DNA from: Larus michahellis
Taxonomy: Eukaryota > Chordata > Aves > Charadriiformes > Laridae
Direction of reading: 5' to 3'
Length of the DNA: 64,000 bases
Assembly (NCBI RefSeq): GCF_964199755.1
Contig: NC_133904.1
Span: forward strand, 3,189,501-3,253,500
Part shown: positions 1-12,100 of the stretch, one piece after another
Layout of the letters: each line of letters begins with the position of its first letter
Position numbering within the stretch: position 1 is the first letter of the stretch
Translations under genes and position numbers: made by a program
The notes under the pieces: model-generated
Seen by the model: only the letters and a program-made list of their open reading frames with translations
What the model was told of the DNA's origin: nothing
Database searches by the model: none

Positions 1-98
1 TAATATGGTTTAGTGGTGGTTTTTGTCAGTGTTAGGTTGATGGTTGGACTAGATAATCTGAAAAGGTCCCTTCCAACCTAGGCAGTTCTGTGATTCTA
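1..98 (+). mobile_element. CR1 LINE 3' end
   Basis: Holds the CR1 3' tail pattern (gttaggttgatggttggact, then aggtcccttccaacct and tgtgattcta). Diagnostic of sauropsid, mainly avian, genomes. Truncated by the window edge. Confidence 0.85.
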
Positions 99-2970
99 CT
101 TAGGTTGGTGATGCCACTGTGAGACTGCACGTAATCTGTGGAGCTGTTGGAGCTTTCACCTTTTTAAAAGATTAAATAGCAACTTGTACAGCTGGAGCAT
201 TAGAACAGAATCTGTTCTAATGCCAGTTATTTTGCTAGTTGATTCCGTGAGCAGCTTCTTTCCACTATAACAAAGCACTCCTGACAGTGCCATGAGAACA
301 AATTTTACAGGAAATGCTTGTACTTCTCCAGCTTCTATTTCTGACAGTGAAGATTTCATTCAGTTTTATTAATGGGACAACTACTTCTATGCCGGTGGTA
401 ATTTTGGGGAAACTGAGGTGCTGGAGTTACTATGCATTTAGGACTTGCTATGGCTTTAGAATTGCTTGTGAAACTAGGTTTTCATTGATATGAAGCACTG
501 GGTTCCCATGTAGGATTTCTTTGAACAATGATATATTTGCCTCATCTTCTCTTTCCTGCTTCTGGTTCTTGATTTCTCTTTTTTTTTTTACTGTGCTTAA
601 CAGTAACATACAAAGTCAAAATATTGGAAGTATACCAAGGACTGCTATACGAACTAGCACTTTGGCCACAATGCTCTACTTTGACCAGATATCAAACTTG
701 ATGATTCCAATGAAGTGAATATTTATTTATATATTAACGTCTTTCACACACACCCTTTCAGCTACTAGTTAACCTAGTGAAAGAGTGATGTCATGAATTG
801 AAAGATGATACAACACTTTCCTATGAGTACTTACAGGCCACTGGGTTGAGACAAATTCTATGTACTGTGAAATTAGTTATCTATAAAATAAAATCTAAGC
901 CCTGCCTCAAATAATATGTAAGAATAGTTTAAGCTGAAGAGTAATCACTTCTACGTGTTATTTCATCCTAGACACCAGCAGCAGAGACTGTAATTGATTT
1001 TCCATTTTGTCTACTGAAAGATGTGGCGTAATTGTGTCACCAGTTTTCATTTTTCCAGCAATTCAAAAATTATCTCAATTCAGTACATATTTAAGCTACT
1101 GGCTTTATTGTATTTCACTGGTAAAACTTGTTAACTGTGGTATCTTTACATCCTTAGAAGTATTTAAATTGCCAAGTAAGGTTTCATTTATTTCTACTTT
1201 TCAGGAGCCATATGTTCTTGCTACTTGGCTGGTTTGATTTGCTAGTACTTTCCATCTGTCTCATTCAGTAAAATGTGTAATTAAGAACACCTCTCTCTGT
1301 GTTTATCAAACTTTAAATATTCAAGAATTCTACTGAAACTACTCGATATATTTCCACCTCGCTAGAGGGAGAGAACTGTGGATTATGCTTCTTTTTATAC
1401 ATTAATTCTCTGTTGCTAAACTCTTAAGGCATGAAGAACATGCATCCTTGTGTTCCACAGGTTGCTTATTCATTTCTTTGAAATAATGTACCATTTGGCT
1501 GTAATTTAGTTGCCATTTAAACTACTTAATGGCTATAAATGTAAACTGTAACAGTATTTGAACTGAACACTAGGGCACTAGGGCTATCAATAAGCGACTA
1601 AAAAGCATGTTCTGTGCACTGTGAAGTAAACAGGTTTTGATATTGCCAACTCTGAGATGGAGATGCGTCTCATCCCGCAAGCAGAAGCAGCGCTTCTGAG
1701 GTATTGGAGGAGACACAATTGGTGACAGGAGATCAGAGACAAAGCAATAGAAATACCAGGACAAATATCAAGTTAAAGGCTCTTGGGTGGAAATTAATAC
1801 ATGTTGTGTTTGCTCTGTTCCTAGTGGTTTCTGTAATGGGAACAGTAGCAGCAGGAAGCTTGTAGTGTTCTTAAAGACTTGTCTGTTCTTTTTCTGGGAA
1901 CGGTTCATAGTCTCCCAAAATCTTCTTTGGGGTGGTTGAGTTTTGCTTTGGTTCCTTATTTTTGTCTTAAGCAATGTAACGAAATTCTTTCAGTAAAATT
2001 GTTGGATGGTTTTCTCCCACTTGATCTTGCAGTTTTGTGCTTTTAAATTTGCCTGGAGCCTTGGAGTATGTCTCTGCTGCTGTATTTAAAGAAGGGGCAT
2101 TAATTTGGGAAGTGCAAACTTCTCTGTGACAGCCAGCCTAGCTGAGCAAAGATGTATGGTTGAATTGCCCAGTTACAAAGCTGAAAACAAAACAAGTGCA
2201 GACGTAATTTATGCTTAAGGATAGTATTATTACAAGTTGCTTTTGTTATCCATGAACTGAATTTCTGTCTTCGTTATGAGAGGTCGGGACCACCCAATAT
2301 GTGCAAATATTTTCACACATACAGCTGAGTTACCTGAAAGAGAAAAAAAATCATTGTTACCCTTCACCTTTCTGATTAAATATTTTTAGAAAAACAAAGT
2401 TGCTTCTATCACCTTAATTTTTGTAAGGTCACACACATAGTTATTCCATTATCTCTTTGAATGCATGTATATTTCTGCAATCACTGCAAACTAACTTAAT
2501 GACTATGTAAGTGACTGAAATTGCTAGATAGCGTTGTTTGTAGATTCTGTATACATCAGACAGTTGGATAAAGTTTGTTATTGTTTTCAGTGGTTAAAAT
2601 AGAGGGGGGAAAAACAGCTCTTATTTTCATATTTAAACATCGATTTTAAGTTACTGCTGCAATTGGAAACAGTTCTAGAAATTATTGTATTCAGGAAGAT
2701 TAACCTCTTTGTACAACTACTTATAATATTTAACTGAAAACAGTCAATTCAGAGTGTATTGTTAAACACTGATTATTGTTTTGGGGTCAAGTTTACAAAA
2801 ATGATGCAATACCTTACTATTCTCATTATAACTTTGCAAGGCATTCTATACTTTTAAGATGCAATCCTTTGATGCTGATACAGACTTTGCCCTGCTTGAC
2901 CATATAGCTTTAACAGCTGAAAATACAATAACGGTAGTAACTACTCTTTATTTTAACATAACTTCTGCAG
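99..2970. other. DENND4A: DENND4A intron (partial)
   Basis: AT-rich intron left of the first visible exon. Only short chance ORFs; no DENND4A-like exon recognised. Confidence 0.7.
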
Positions 2971-3104
2971 GTAGATATGGACAAAACTGGGGAAACACGA
3001 CTAATAGAGCTGGATGAGTCATACAAGAGTGAGCATACAGTTTTCATAACACCACCCGAGATCCCTCATCTGCCAAATGGTGAGGAGCATCCTCTACAAT
3101 ACAG
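2971..3104 (+). CDS. DENND4A: DENND4A coding exon (first visible)
   Basis: Acceptor ttctgcag, donor GTAACC. Starts in phase 0 and ends after two bases of a codon. Encodes [20 protein letters not shown] and [17 protein letters not shown], typical of DENND4A just after the DENN region. The exon before it lies outside the window. Confidence 0.92.
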
Positions 3105-6100
3105 GTAACCTAAGGACACAGGATTTTGGCTAGCATCCTACTAACAACTCCTCTTGGAGAGTTTAGTTTCTAGGTTCTTGCGATAGCCACGAAGTACAGA
3201 TTTTTCCTGTCCCTTTATGTTGTGCCATTAAAAATGTGTATGTAAAATGTGTAGTGTGACAGCTCTTTTGAAGTTTTAATGATTTTCTGTGTTGTGTACG
3301 CATAGATGAAATAATACTAAATAAAGCTGGCTGTGTGTTCACATTACGTTGTGCTAGCTATTGACACATTTTAAGGTTAAAATTGAAATTAATGGACCCA
3401 GTTTGTTGGCCTGCTGCTACTACTGATAATGATACAAGATGCAGATACTCTTTGGAAAGAGATAGTACATTTCAAAGAATCACTGGAAACTGGTGTTACT
3501 AATTTAGTAATTATGTCAAATGAGTTTGTCTGTTGGTTTCTTCATTATTTCTGAGAAACATTTTTAAATCTAATTTAATCTTTTAGGTAGTTTGATATTG
3601 TCCATATCGATTTTTATAAGCCTCTGTCATGTGATGCTCACTAGGGACTATGCCACACATTTATTTTTTTTATTTTATTAACTAGAATCAATACTAATGC
3701 ATTTGACGCATTAATTAAAGAAAATGCTATGAAAGCAAATGTATTTATCAATTTAAGTTGCTTGCACTGAAATAACAGGTTAAGAGACTGTTTGTGCAGG
3801 CTTATGAAATCACGCAGATGGATTAGTAAAGCACTTTGCAACTGTGTCTTTAAAGGTTTATTTTTGTGTTTTCTTTTTCCTCTGTAGCTTCTAGTGCAAC
3901 TGTGTAATTGACTTCATTTGCTATTGTGTGACGTCTTTACTTTGGAACTGCCTTACAGGAGCTAAGTGATGCATTTCTTTTACAGCTATAATGGATTTCC
4001 AGTATTAAAACTAGATCTGTTTGAGCGACCTGAAGGATTTCTCACAGCACCAAATAATAAACTGTCCTCGAAAGCCAGTAGTCCCAACAGTCCGTCGCCA
4101 ATGTTCAGAAGAACTAAGCAGGTACTTGGAGGCATTCTTGAAGCATGAGGCATTTTGAAAAGTGGCAGCTTGCTGCCTTCAGCTTGAGTTTGTCTTTAAA
4201 GACTGACTGGCAGTGACTGCAGCCTAATTAATGGTTCTTCGCTGATACGATGACTACAGGGTAGCCGTGCTAATTGTTCTTTGGATGTTTACCTGTGCTT
4301 CTTGCCTACACCGTATCGTACAAGGCCCCTGTGCGCAGATTGTTGTTTGCTGTGCTGTCCCTATGCCTTCCATGTTCTTCACACTATTCTCTGTGAGCAT
4401 AAACTGTTGGGCTTCCACATCCACTTTTTGATTGCTTTTACTGTCCAGGACTTTGAGGGGCTCTAATTTTCAAATGTTTCTTATGAAAAATGCAGACCAG
4501 AAAGTAACAGACAAAAATTTAAAGAAATGCAAGTTTTTAGGAGGGAAATACTGCACAGCAACTGTTTTTGGTGTCACTCACTCTGCTTTCATTTTCTTTC
4601 CCACTTTGAGTGTGTTGTTCATATTAATGTTGCAGTTTCTGTAGGTAAAATGATACGTTTAGTTTTTAACATGTAGGTTTGCGTAATGTGTATGTAAATA
4701 TACACAAATGATCTTTATGATTCTTTGCAGGAAATTAAATCTGCGCATAAAATTGCTAAGAAGTACTCATCCATACCCCAGATGTGGTCCAGGTGTTTGT
4801 TACGTCACTGCTATGGTCTTTGGTTTATCTGCCTTCCTGCCTATGTGAAAGTGTGCCATTCAAAAGTCAGGGCTCTGAGAACCGCATATGATGTGCTACA
4901 GAAAATGCATACCAAAAAAATAGATCCCCCCGATGAGGTAAAATAAGTCAACCCCAGAATTCCAGTAATAGCCCATGGGTTTATTGAATGGAGTACGTGT
5001 TTGACTATAGAAGTACAATACTAACTTGTGCGTATTTTCAGGTATGCTACCGAGTACTCATGCAACTGTGTGGACAGTATGGTCAGCCTGTGCTAGCAGT
5101 GAGAGTGCTTTTTGAAATGCAGAAAGCTGGTATTGACCCTAATGCCATTACTTATGGCTACTACAATAAGGTAAGTATTTTGGAGAGAGGAGGGCTTAAA
5201 AAAAAAAAAAAAGCTTTTTTTATTCAGGCAAATAAAAGCAAGCAAAATAAGGGAGCAATTCAGATGTAATTCTGTCACTTTTAGTAACTGGAAGAAGTAC
5301 AAGACTACTTTGTAACTGCCAGTGTAACTCAACTTGAAATTTAAGTTAATGATTTCACACCTTACTGTTCCTTAGGATGACTTTGTTTGACTTTGATGTT
5401 TCCGAATTAGGCTGTTTTGGAAAGTACCTGGCCTTCAAGCAATCGAGGTGGCTATTTCCTATGGATGAAAATACGAAATGTTGTTTTAGGAATAGCACAG
5501 TTTAAAAAAGCATTGAAAAAGCAACCAGCAAGCACTTCACATACAGCCATTCCTGGTAGCGTATTCGCATCTGTTTCTTTTTTATTTTCATGCTGATAAG
5601 AAAATGATTTCAAAAAGCTTTCTTGAATCCAAAATAATCTGCTCTTTATTTATTGTATCAGTTCTTCACAGAGACAAAATATGAACCTGAAATTGATGTG
5701 ATATTTATCCTCGGTCATACAATAGCCAGTCTCATAACTGGTAGAAACTTCTGTCCAGCCATGCCTTTTTTTTTGTTTCCCTCTTTTTTGATGTTAGTCA
5801 AGAGGCAACTAGAACTAGTCCTTGAGTTTGTAGTGCTGTTTGCAGGTTCTGCATGCCAACTGAAATTATCATATTAATTTTTATCTAGAATGTAAGTACA
5901 GTATTTGAGGCTGTAAGCTTTGGTTTCCTTTCCTTTTCTTTCCAGAAAGATTGATGTGATGTTCAAATTGCCATATTACCATTCTGGTGATTACCTGTAG
6001 TTTGTATGTTTCGTAGATACTACTTTCCACAATATTTATAACTTACTGCTAGTAAAGCAAGATAGTGCATTTTAAACTACCGGCAATATAGTTAGTTTAG

Positions 6101-9100
6101 TTGTAGTTGACCTTGGAAGACCTTTACGATATACATGTATAAATATATGAAGATCATCTGAATCATCTTTCGAGGTCCCTTCCAACCCGGGCTATTCTGA
6201 TTGCAAATACATACAAATAAGTCTCTGCCCTGACATACCGAATAGATATGATGGCCCTTAGGGCTAGAGTATTTCTCCTAGACTCAGGACACTACAGTCC
6301 TTCTGGCCCTAGCACTACCCTTCTGGTTGACCTTGAACAAATTTACTTTATTTCTACCTGTTCTTTATGAAGCTGACCTTCCTGATATACCACCTTTTTG
6401 AAGCCCATCTGTGCAAAGCACTATATAAGCTTAGTGATGTTGGTTGCAACTCAGACCACGTAAACTGAAGTGTAATTAGTCCTTTACTAAGTAACGGTCA
6501 CTTATCTATTTAATGGTACTTGCTTTTGGCATCAACTGATTTATCGAGATTTCTTTGCGTGAAATCACATAGCTAGAATGCATGCGGAATCTTCAGTCAA
6601 TCCCAAAAACTTTTCCATAAATGCCAGAACATTTTGTTATCTTTACAATAGCAACAAGGTTTTTATCTTGTCTGTAGAAATTCAATGCAGCATATTTAGG
6701 GAGAAGAGGGAAGGAAGCTGACTTTCAGCTGTATTGTACCCTCTTAATCCTGGATAGGTGCTTACTGTTATCTTCTAAACTGTATGAGAGTAAACCCCCT
6801 AAAGGTGCTGTGGGACTGCTGGGGACTTCAGGTTGTCCTGGGCAAAGGGCATGGAATGTGTTTGACTTGAAGTGCTCACTAGTATTTGTAGTAAACAGAA
6901 ACTTTCTTGTCTTCTTTGTTAATTTGTTTTATTTTGGTGCTAATGCTTTATAACAACCCGGAAGAGGAACAACCATGTTAGTGCTAAGTAAATTTTGTTC
7001 TTGAAATCAGTCAGTCAGACTGTAGTAGTTATACTTGGGGCAGTATCTTATCTTAAGAATGACCAGACAGTGGCTTGAATGCTTGCGGGGGGGGATGGGG
7101 GGTGGGGGGTTGGGTGGTGTTGGTTATTTTTATTTTAATTATAATCTTATTTTGTAAACAAACTCATGGTTGCTGCTGCATTGTTTCAATTTTTTTACTT
7201 TCTAGAGTAAAACCATGAGAATTACATTCATTAACTCTGAGAAACATACAACGCTAAAATGAAACCATGTTTAGATGCCTCCTAGAGTTCTTGAAAAGAT
7301 GTGACATTTTGATCAAATAAACCAGGCAACAGAATCAAAGACAAGCAGTGCTTTAGTACAGTATTTAAAATGAAATGTTGCAAATTATCCCCTTAATTTC
7401 ATCCTGTAGAGCATCACTTCAATGTTTATACTGTAAAAGTAAGCCAAACATTTTTGTCACTTTTTTGTGGTAAAATGTTCACTGTTAATTGGAATATACT
7501 TGATAAGAGGCCTTTTAATTACTCTGGATATTCAATTTATTCTGTTTTGCACACTATTAAATACCATAATTGTCTTTTTCTGTCATTGTCCTGTTGTGAT
7601 AGGGGGACTTTCAGACTTCGGCAATAACACATCATTCAAAGAAGAAGCCAGGCAAGGGAAAACTTGCCTTCAAGATATACAAGAACAAAAAGAGGACAAG
7701 AGAGAGAGTGACTCCAGTTCTCGTATGTATCTTGTGAATACAGATATCTAGTTCATTGTGGATAAATAGGGATTTCAGCAAAAGCTAAGTGGGGCAGCTG
7801 ATTTTTTTTTTTTACAGTGAGCGTATGTGATAATGCCAGTCTGTGCCCGTGCTGTAAGTTCTTTTCTCTAAATATCATTTTCTGGATGGCTAATAGTTTA
7901 ACTCTTAAAATTACAATTCTTTTTTCCTTCCTCTGTTTCAAATAAGTGATAATGGTAATACAAAGGCTTAATGATAATTACAGCTTAATGTTTTTGTGTT
8001 TTTAAAAAAATTAAATTGCTTTATAGGCATAATCTACAGGAAAGCCTTTTCTACCAGTCTGTTTTCTTTATAAATCCCATAAGAGGAGAAGAGCTGAATA
8101 TTCTCAGGTCTGTGAGAGAAGTCTAAATTACTCAGCTCCCTGGAATTCTCAAAATTTAGGAGGTGCATCAGAAATGAGAACGGCTTTGGATTGTCTGAGG
8201 ACCTTTTTTTTTTTTATCAGGTTTTACATCTGCTGCTCATGATTCCCTTAGCTGTTGTTGAGCAGCATGGACTTTATGGAAGCATATAGCAGATCAGATT
8301 GTGTAGTAAAAAAGTATAAGTACTATAGATTCCCATATACATTCATTGAAAACACTCTTCATAATAAATGTTCTCCTAATAATATCATTATTTAAATTCT
8401 TCAGTGTGCTTCTCCCTAGTATTTGAGTTAACTATCCCCTTGTCAATTGGAAGTGGTATAAAAGTATGAGAAAACATGGAAACAGAAGAGTTACTTCAAT
8501 GCTTTCTTTTCATCACAGTCTTCCTTCCAGCATTAGTATTTTCTCTTCAGTTTGCTTGAAAACTTGTGTAAGTGTTACCCATGGTGATAAGAACATACCT
8601 GTAAGATGGCAGGCAGGTTACTTAGGTTTAATGAAACTTTTGAGGACACAGAAAACGTGAATTCTGCTGAAAGCTTCTATTATTTTTAGGCATAATTAAG
8701 ACAAGTTTGTGGGTCTCTATAGTAATATTATGTGCTGAAAGTGTTCTGCACTTTTTAATACAACTTGAGAATATTAACTTGCTTGAATTCCTTTAGAGAA
8801 GTAATTGTCTGTTCCGGGTAGCTACCTGACAACAGAATTTGTCTCTCATATCTAAAAGAGGTGAATATAAATACTGCAACATGTGCTTGATTTCTCTTGT
8901 GTGGTTGTGGGGGTGATGAGATCTGTACAAAGGCAGGATCATTGGCCCCGAGCTCTTGCAAAGGCAGGAGAAAATACTCTTATGTCTGTTCTTTGCAATT
9001 GAACAAGGGTGCTCCTAGTCTCCACAACCACCACAAATTTTGGTACACAAGTACTGGTTACTTGGACTCTGTGTACAGGAGCTTATGGAACTTCCAGTTA

Positions 9101-12100
9101 TAAAAGTAATTCTGGGAATTAAATATCCATAGTGCAGTTCTTCCAGCTTGGAAAACCTCTGTCCAAGTAGATATCAGCCTATGCATCGTGGGATATGTAC
9201 AACATGCTGCCACTTAATCCTGCATAAAGCATGTAATAGGTAATGGAAACTTGAGATTTAAATGAAGTTGCTTTGATTCTAAAGAGCTGTCTGTCCTTTT
9301 CTATGTACAGTGTCTGAAGTGGAGAGCACAAAAGGGAGCGGTGACTGCCTACCTAAACTAAATTATCAGAACGCAAGTAATGAGAAAGCCACTTCGAGCA
9401 TAGTGCGGCTCAATGGTACAGTTGACAGTACCGTAGCAGAAGCTAGCACGGGTGAGTGGAAGAGAGATTAGATTTTGATTCTTGTGCAGTTTATCTATGT
9501 ATATTCCATTTCTAATAAAAGCTCTAAGTAGTGTGCCTGAGTTCTGTTGTCCACAAAACATATGGTATTTTAGTATTTTATTGGTGTAATGGCAGTGGCC
9601 AATGAAATTTGTGGGGACAACTGTGGGAGTGAGTTTGAGTTAAAGGCTGCATGTGCTGTGTCAGGGAGATGCACCTGAATATTCTGCGTTTCCAGGTTTT
9701 TTTCTTGTTTGCTTTTTTTTGCTATGGTTAACATCTGCTTACAAAAACCCAGGTCTTGTTTTTTTCTTATGACCTCCAGTAACTAAAATTCCTTCAGGTT
9801 TCTATGCAATACTACTAAAATAAACTTTCAGGCATTTTCACAACTCTTTAGTAATGTCAAATAACTCTTTGGTTATTACAGTACTGTCAGTTGTGCTTGA
9901 AATACTGTAATATCATACTTTAAGGTCTACATCTTTATGTTCTGTCAAAACAATGCAGATTTCACTGACAATAACTCATTTTGTTGGCTCTATTTCTAAT
10001 TCATCGGGTTAGAAAAGATTGCTCTTTCTTGCCATTCCCTAGATACCTTTGCTGCCCCGAGCTTTCAAACCTCTTAATAATGGAGTATGTCTCCAAAGAA
10101 GAAATCTAAATGCATCTGAGACTTTTCCTGATGGTGTCTGTCAAAGTACTTTTGAGTTGTGCGACTTGACTACCTTTTAAATATTTTGTTGTCTGACTCT
10201 TCCTAAAAGTTAATGACCATGGTCAGCTCAACTTTTCAACCAATAGCACAATACATAGTGAATTCCATCTCCGTGTTGCAAACTGTTTGAAAGATGAGAC
10301 AAACTTGCATTGTTTCGTAATTTTGTGTAGTTTTCTTGCATAGCAAGAAATAAAGCACCTTGTTTCATCTGTTTTTCAGAGAGTTCTGTAGGATTGCTGT
10401 TTACATCATCTTTTGAGGGTACCAGTGAAGCGGAAGTTATAAAAAGTAAATCCTTAAGAAAGAGACATAAAAGCGCAGTAGAACCTGCCGTAAGGGAGAT
10501 ATCATGGGAAAGCAGGAACCGTAATCTGAGTGGCGATGGCTTAGTAGGACTCATGATAAATAGAATAAATCAGGAAGCAAACCCTGGAGAAATTGTTGAA
10601 AAACTAGGAGCTGATGCCAAAATCCTATCGAGCGCATTGCAGAAAAGCATGAGGCCAAAAACTCTTAATATCAGAAATTCCTCTTTAGAATCTAAGAGAG
10701 AAAGCCTGGAGAAAGAATCTAGTGATGAAGATGCAGCTTTTGATTGCAGTTTTACAGATAAAACAGAGTCTCCTGTTATTTTTGATCTGGAAGACTTGGA
10801 TGCGGAACCTGAAACATCTACAGCAGTGAAACCCTCCAGTGAAAAATCTAGAAGGCTGCAAAGAAAGAGCAGCTTTCCAGTAAAGCCAGTTGAAAAGACA
10901 GATGTTGAAACTGGATTTGATCCATTGTCTCTGCTGGTTGCCGAGACAGAACAGCAGAAAGAGGATGAGGACGATGATGATGATAGAAGTGTCTCTACTC
11001 CGTCTGCAAGACGAGATTTAGCTGAAGAAATAGTCATGTACATGAACAATATGAGCAGCCCTTTGTCAAGTCGTGCCCCAAGCATTGAGTTGCAAAAACC
11101 CTGGGATGACAGAAACGCTAATAAAAAGAGCCCAACAGTAATCCAACCTTGTAGGAGGTCCAGCCTTCCTCCAAACTCCCCAAGGCCATTGAGTCTTACC
11201 AAATCCAAGAGTTATCACGCAAAAAATGAAGAAAGGCCAAGAGACAGGCTTTGGTCCTCCCCAGCTTATTCCCCACACAGTCCAGCAAAGGAACAGCCAC
11301 AGGATGCAACTAGTGCATTAACACTTGTGTCTTCACCGTCATTCAACTTGGATACTCTGCTAACACCTAAATTTGATGTTCTAAAAAGCAGCATGTTTTC
11401 TGCTGGAAAGGGGGTTGCAGAGAAAGCTAGCAAATGGTACTCAAAATTTACAATGTATGCTGCATCCTCAAAGGTAAACTTTTAGAATTCTTTTTTTTTC
11501 CCCCCCTCACATAAAACCCGAGTTCCTAAAAATTAAGGAAAAAGCTTTATAAAGATTTAATCGCTGACTCCTATGTGATGAATCCCCCATTTGAATGACG
11601 TGCATCATGGTAGACTATGTGCATTAAGTTGCTTTAATCATGTTTGAGTTGCTAGGACCCTAATTTTATTGTCCTGAATCAAACAAAATTTTGGTCTAGC
11701 ATGAGTTCAGAGTGTATTTAATGGGAAGACCTAAGTATACTGTAGTGTGTTGACAGGGTAGAGAAGACTGCTCTGCCTCCCCTAAAGAAAAAATACTTAA
11801 ATAATAATGTTTTTAAGTCTTTACTGCTTTTATGAAAAAAGGAAAGTCTGCTTATATTGATTACCAAAATGATTTAGAGCTAACTTTGAACTAAGGTCAT
11901 TTGGTTATAATGTTCTTTGTTGCTACCGATTCCACCCAAAACTCATTTCATTCCCACTCCTTGGGAATGAAAGTAGACACAATTAGTCTAGTATTGGTTT
12001 TAAGTACATTAGGACAATACACCAACAACAAATTAACTAAAGCATTAATGATGCCTTACCTATCCCAATGTATTCTTATGGCTGATGATATATGGCAATG

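Larger units (their letters stand above)
3105..5410. other. DENND4A: DENND4A introns around the PPR-like exons
   Basis: Introns 3105-3985, 4122-4730, 4938-5041 and 5171-5410. Nothing beyond splice signals and a 14-A run near 5200 is visible. Confidence 0.6.
5556..10379. other. DENND4A: DENND4A introns 5556-7602, 7723-9310, 9452-10379
   Basis: AT-rich introns; contain the CR1 remnant at 6140 and the G-run tract at 7087. No other coding signal recognised. Confidence 0.6.

Noticed and set aside
10570-11208. 212-codon ORF antisense to the large DENND4A exon
   Set aside because: Shadow of the Ser/Glu-rich coding frame on the plus strand; no independent support.
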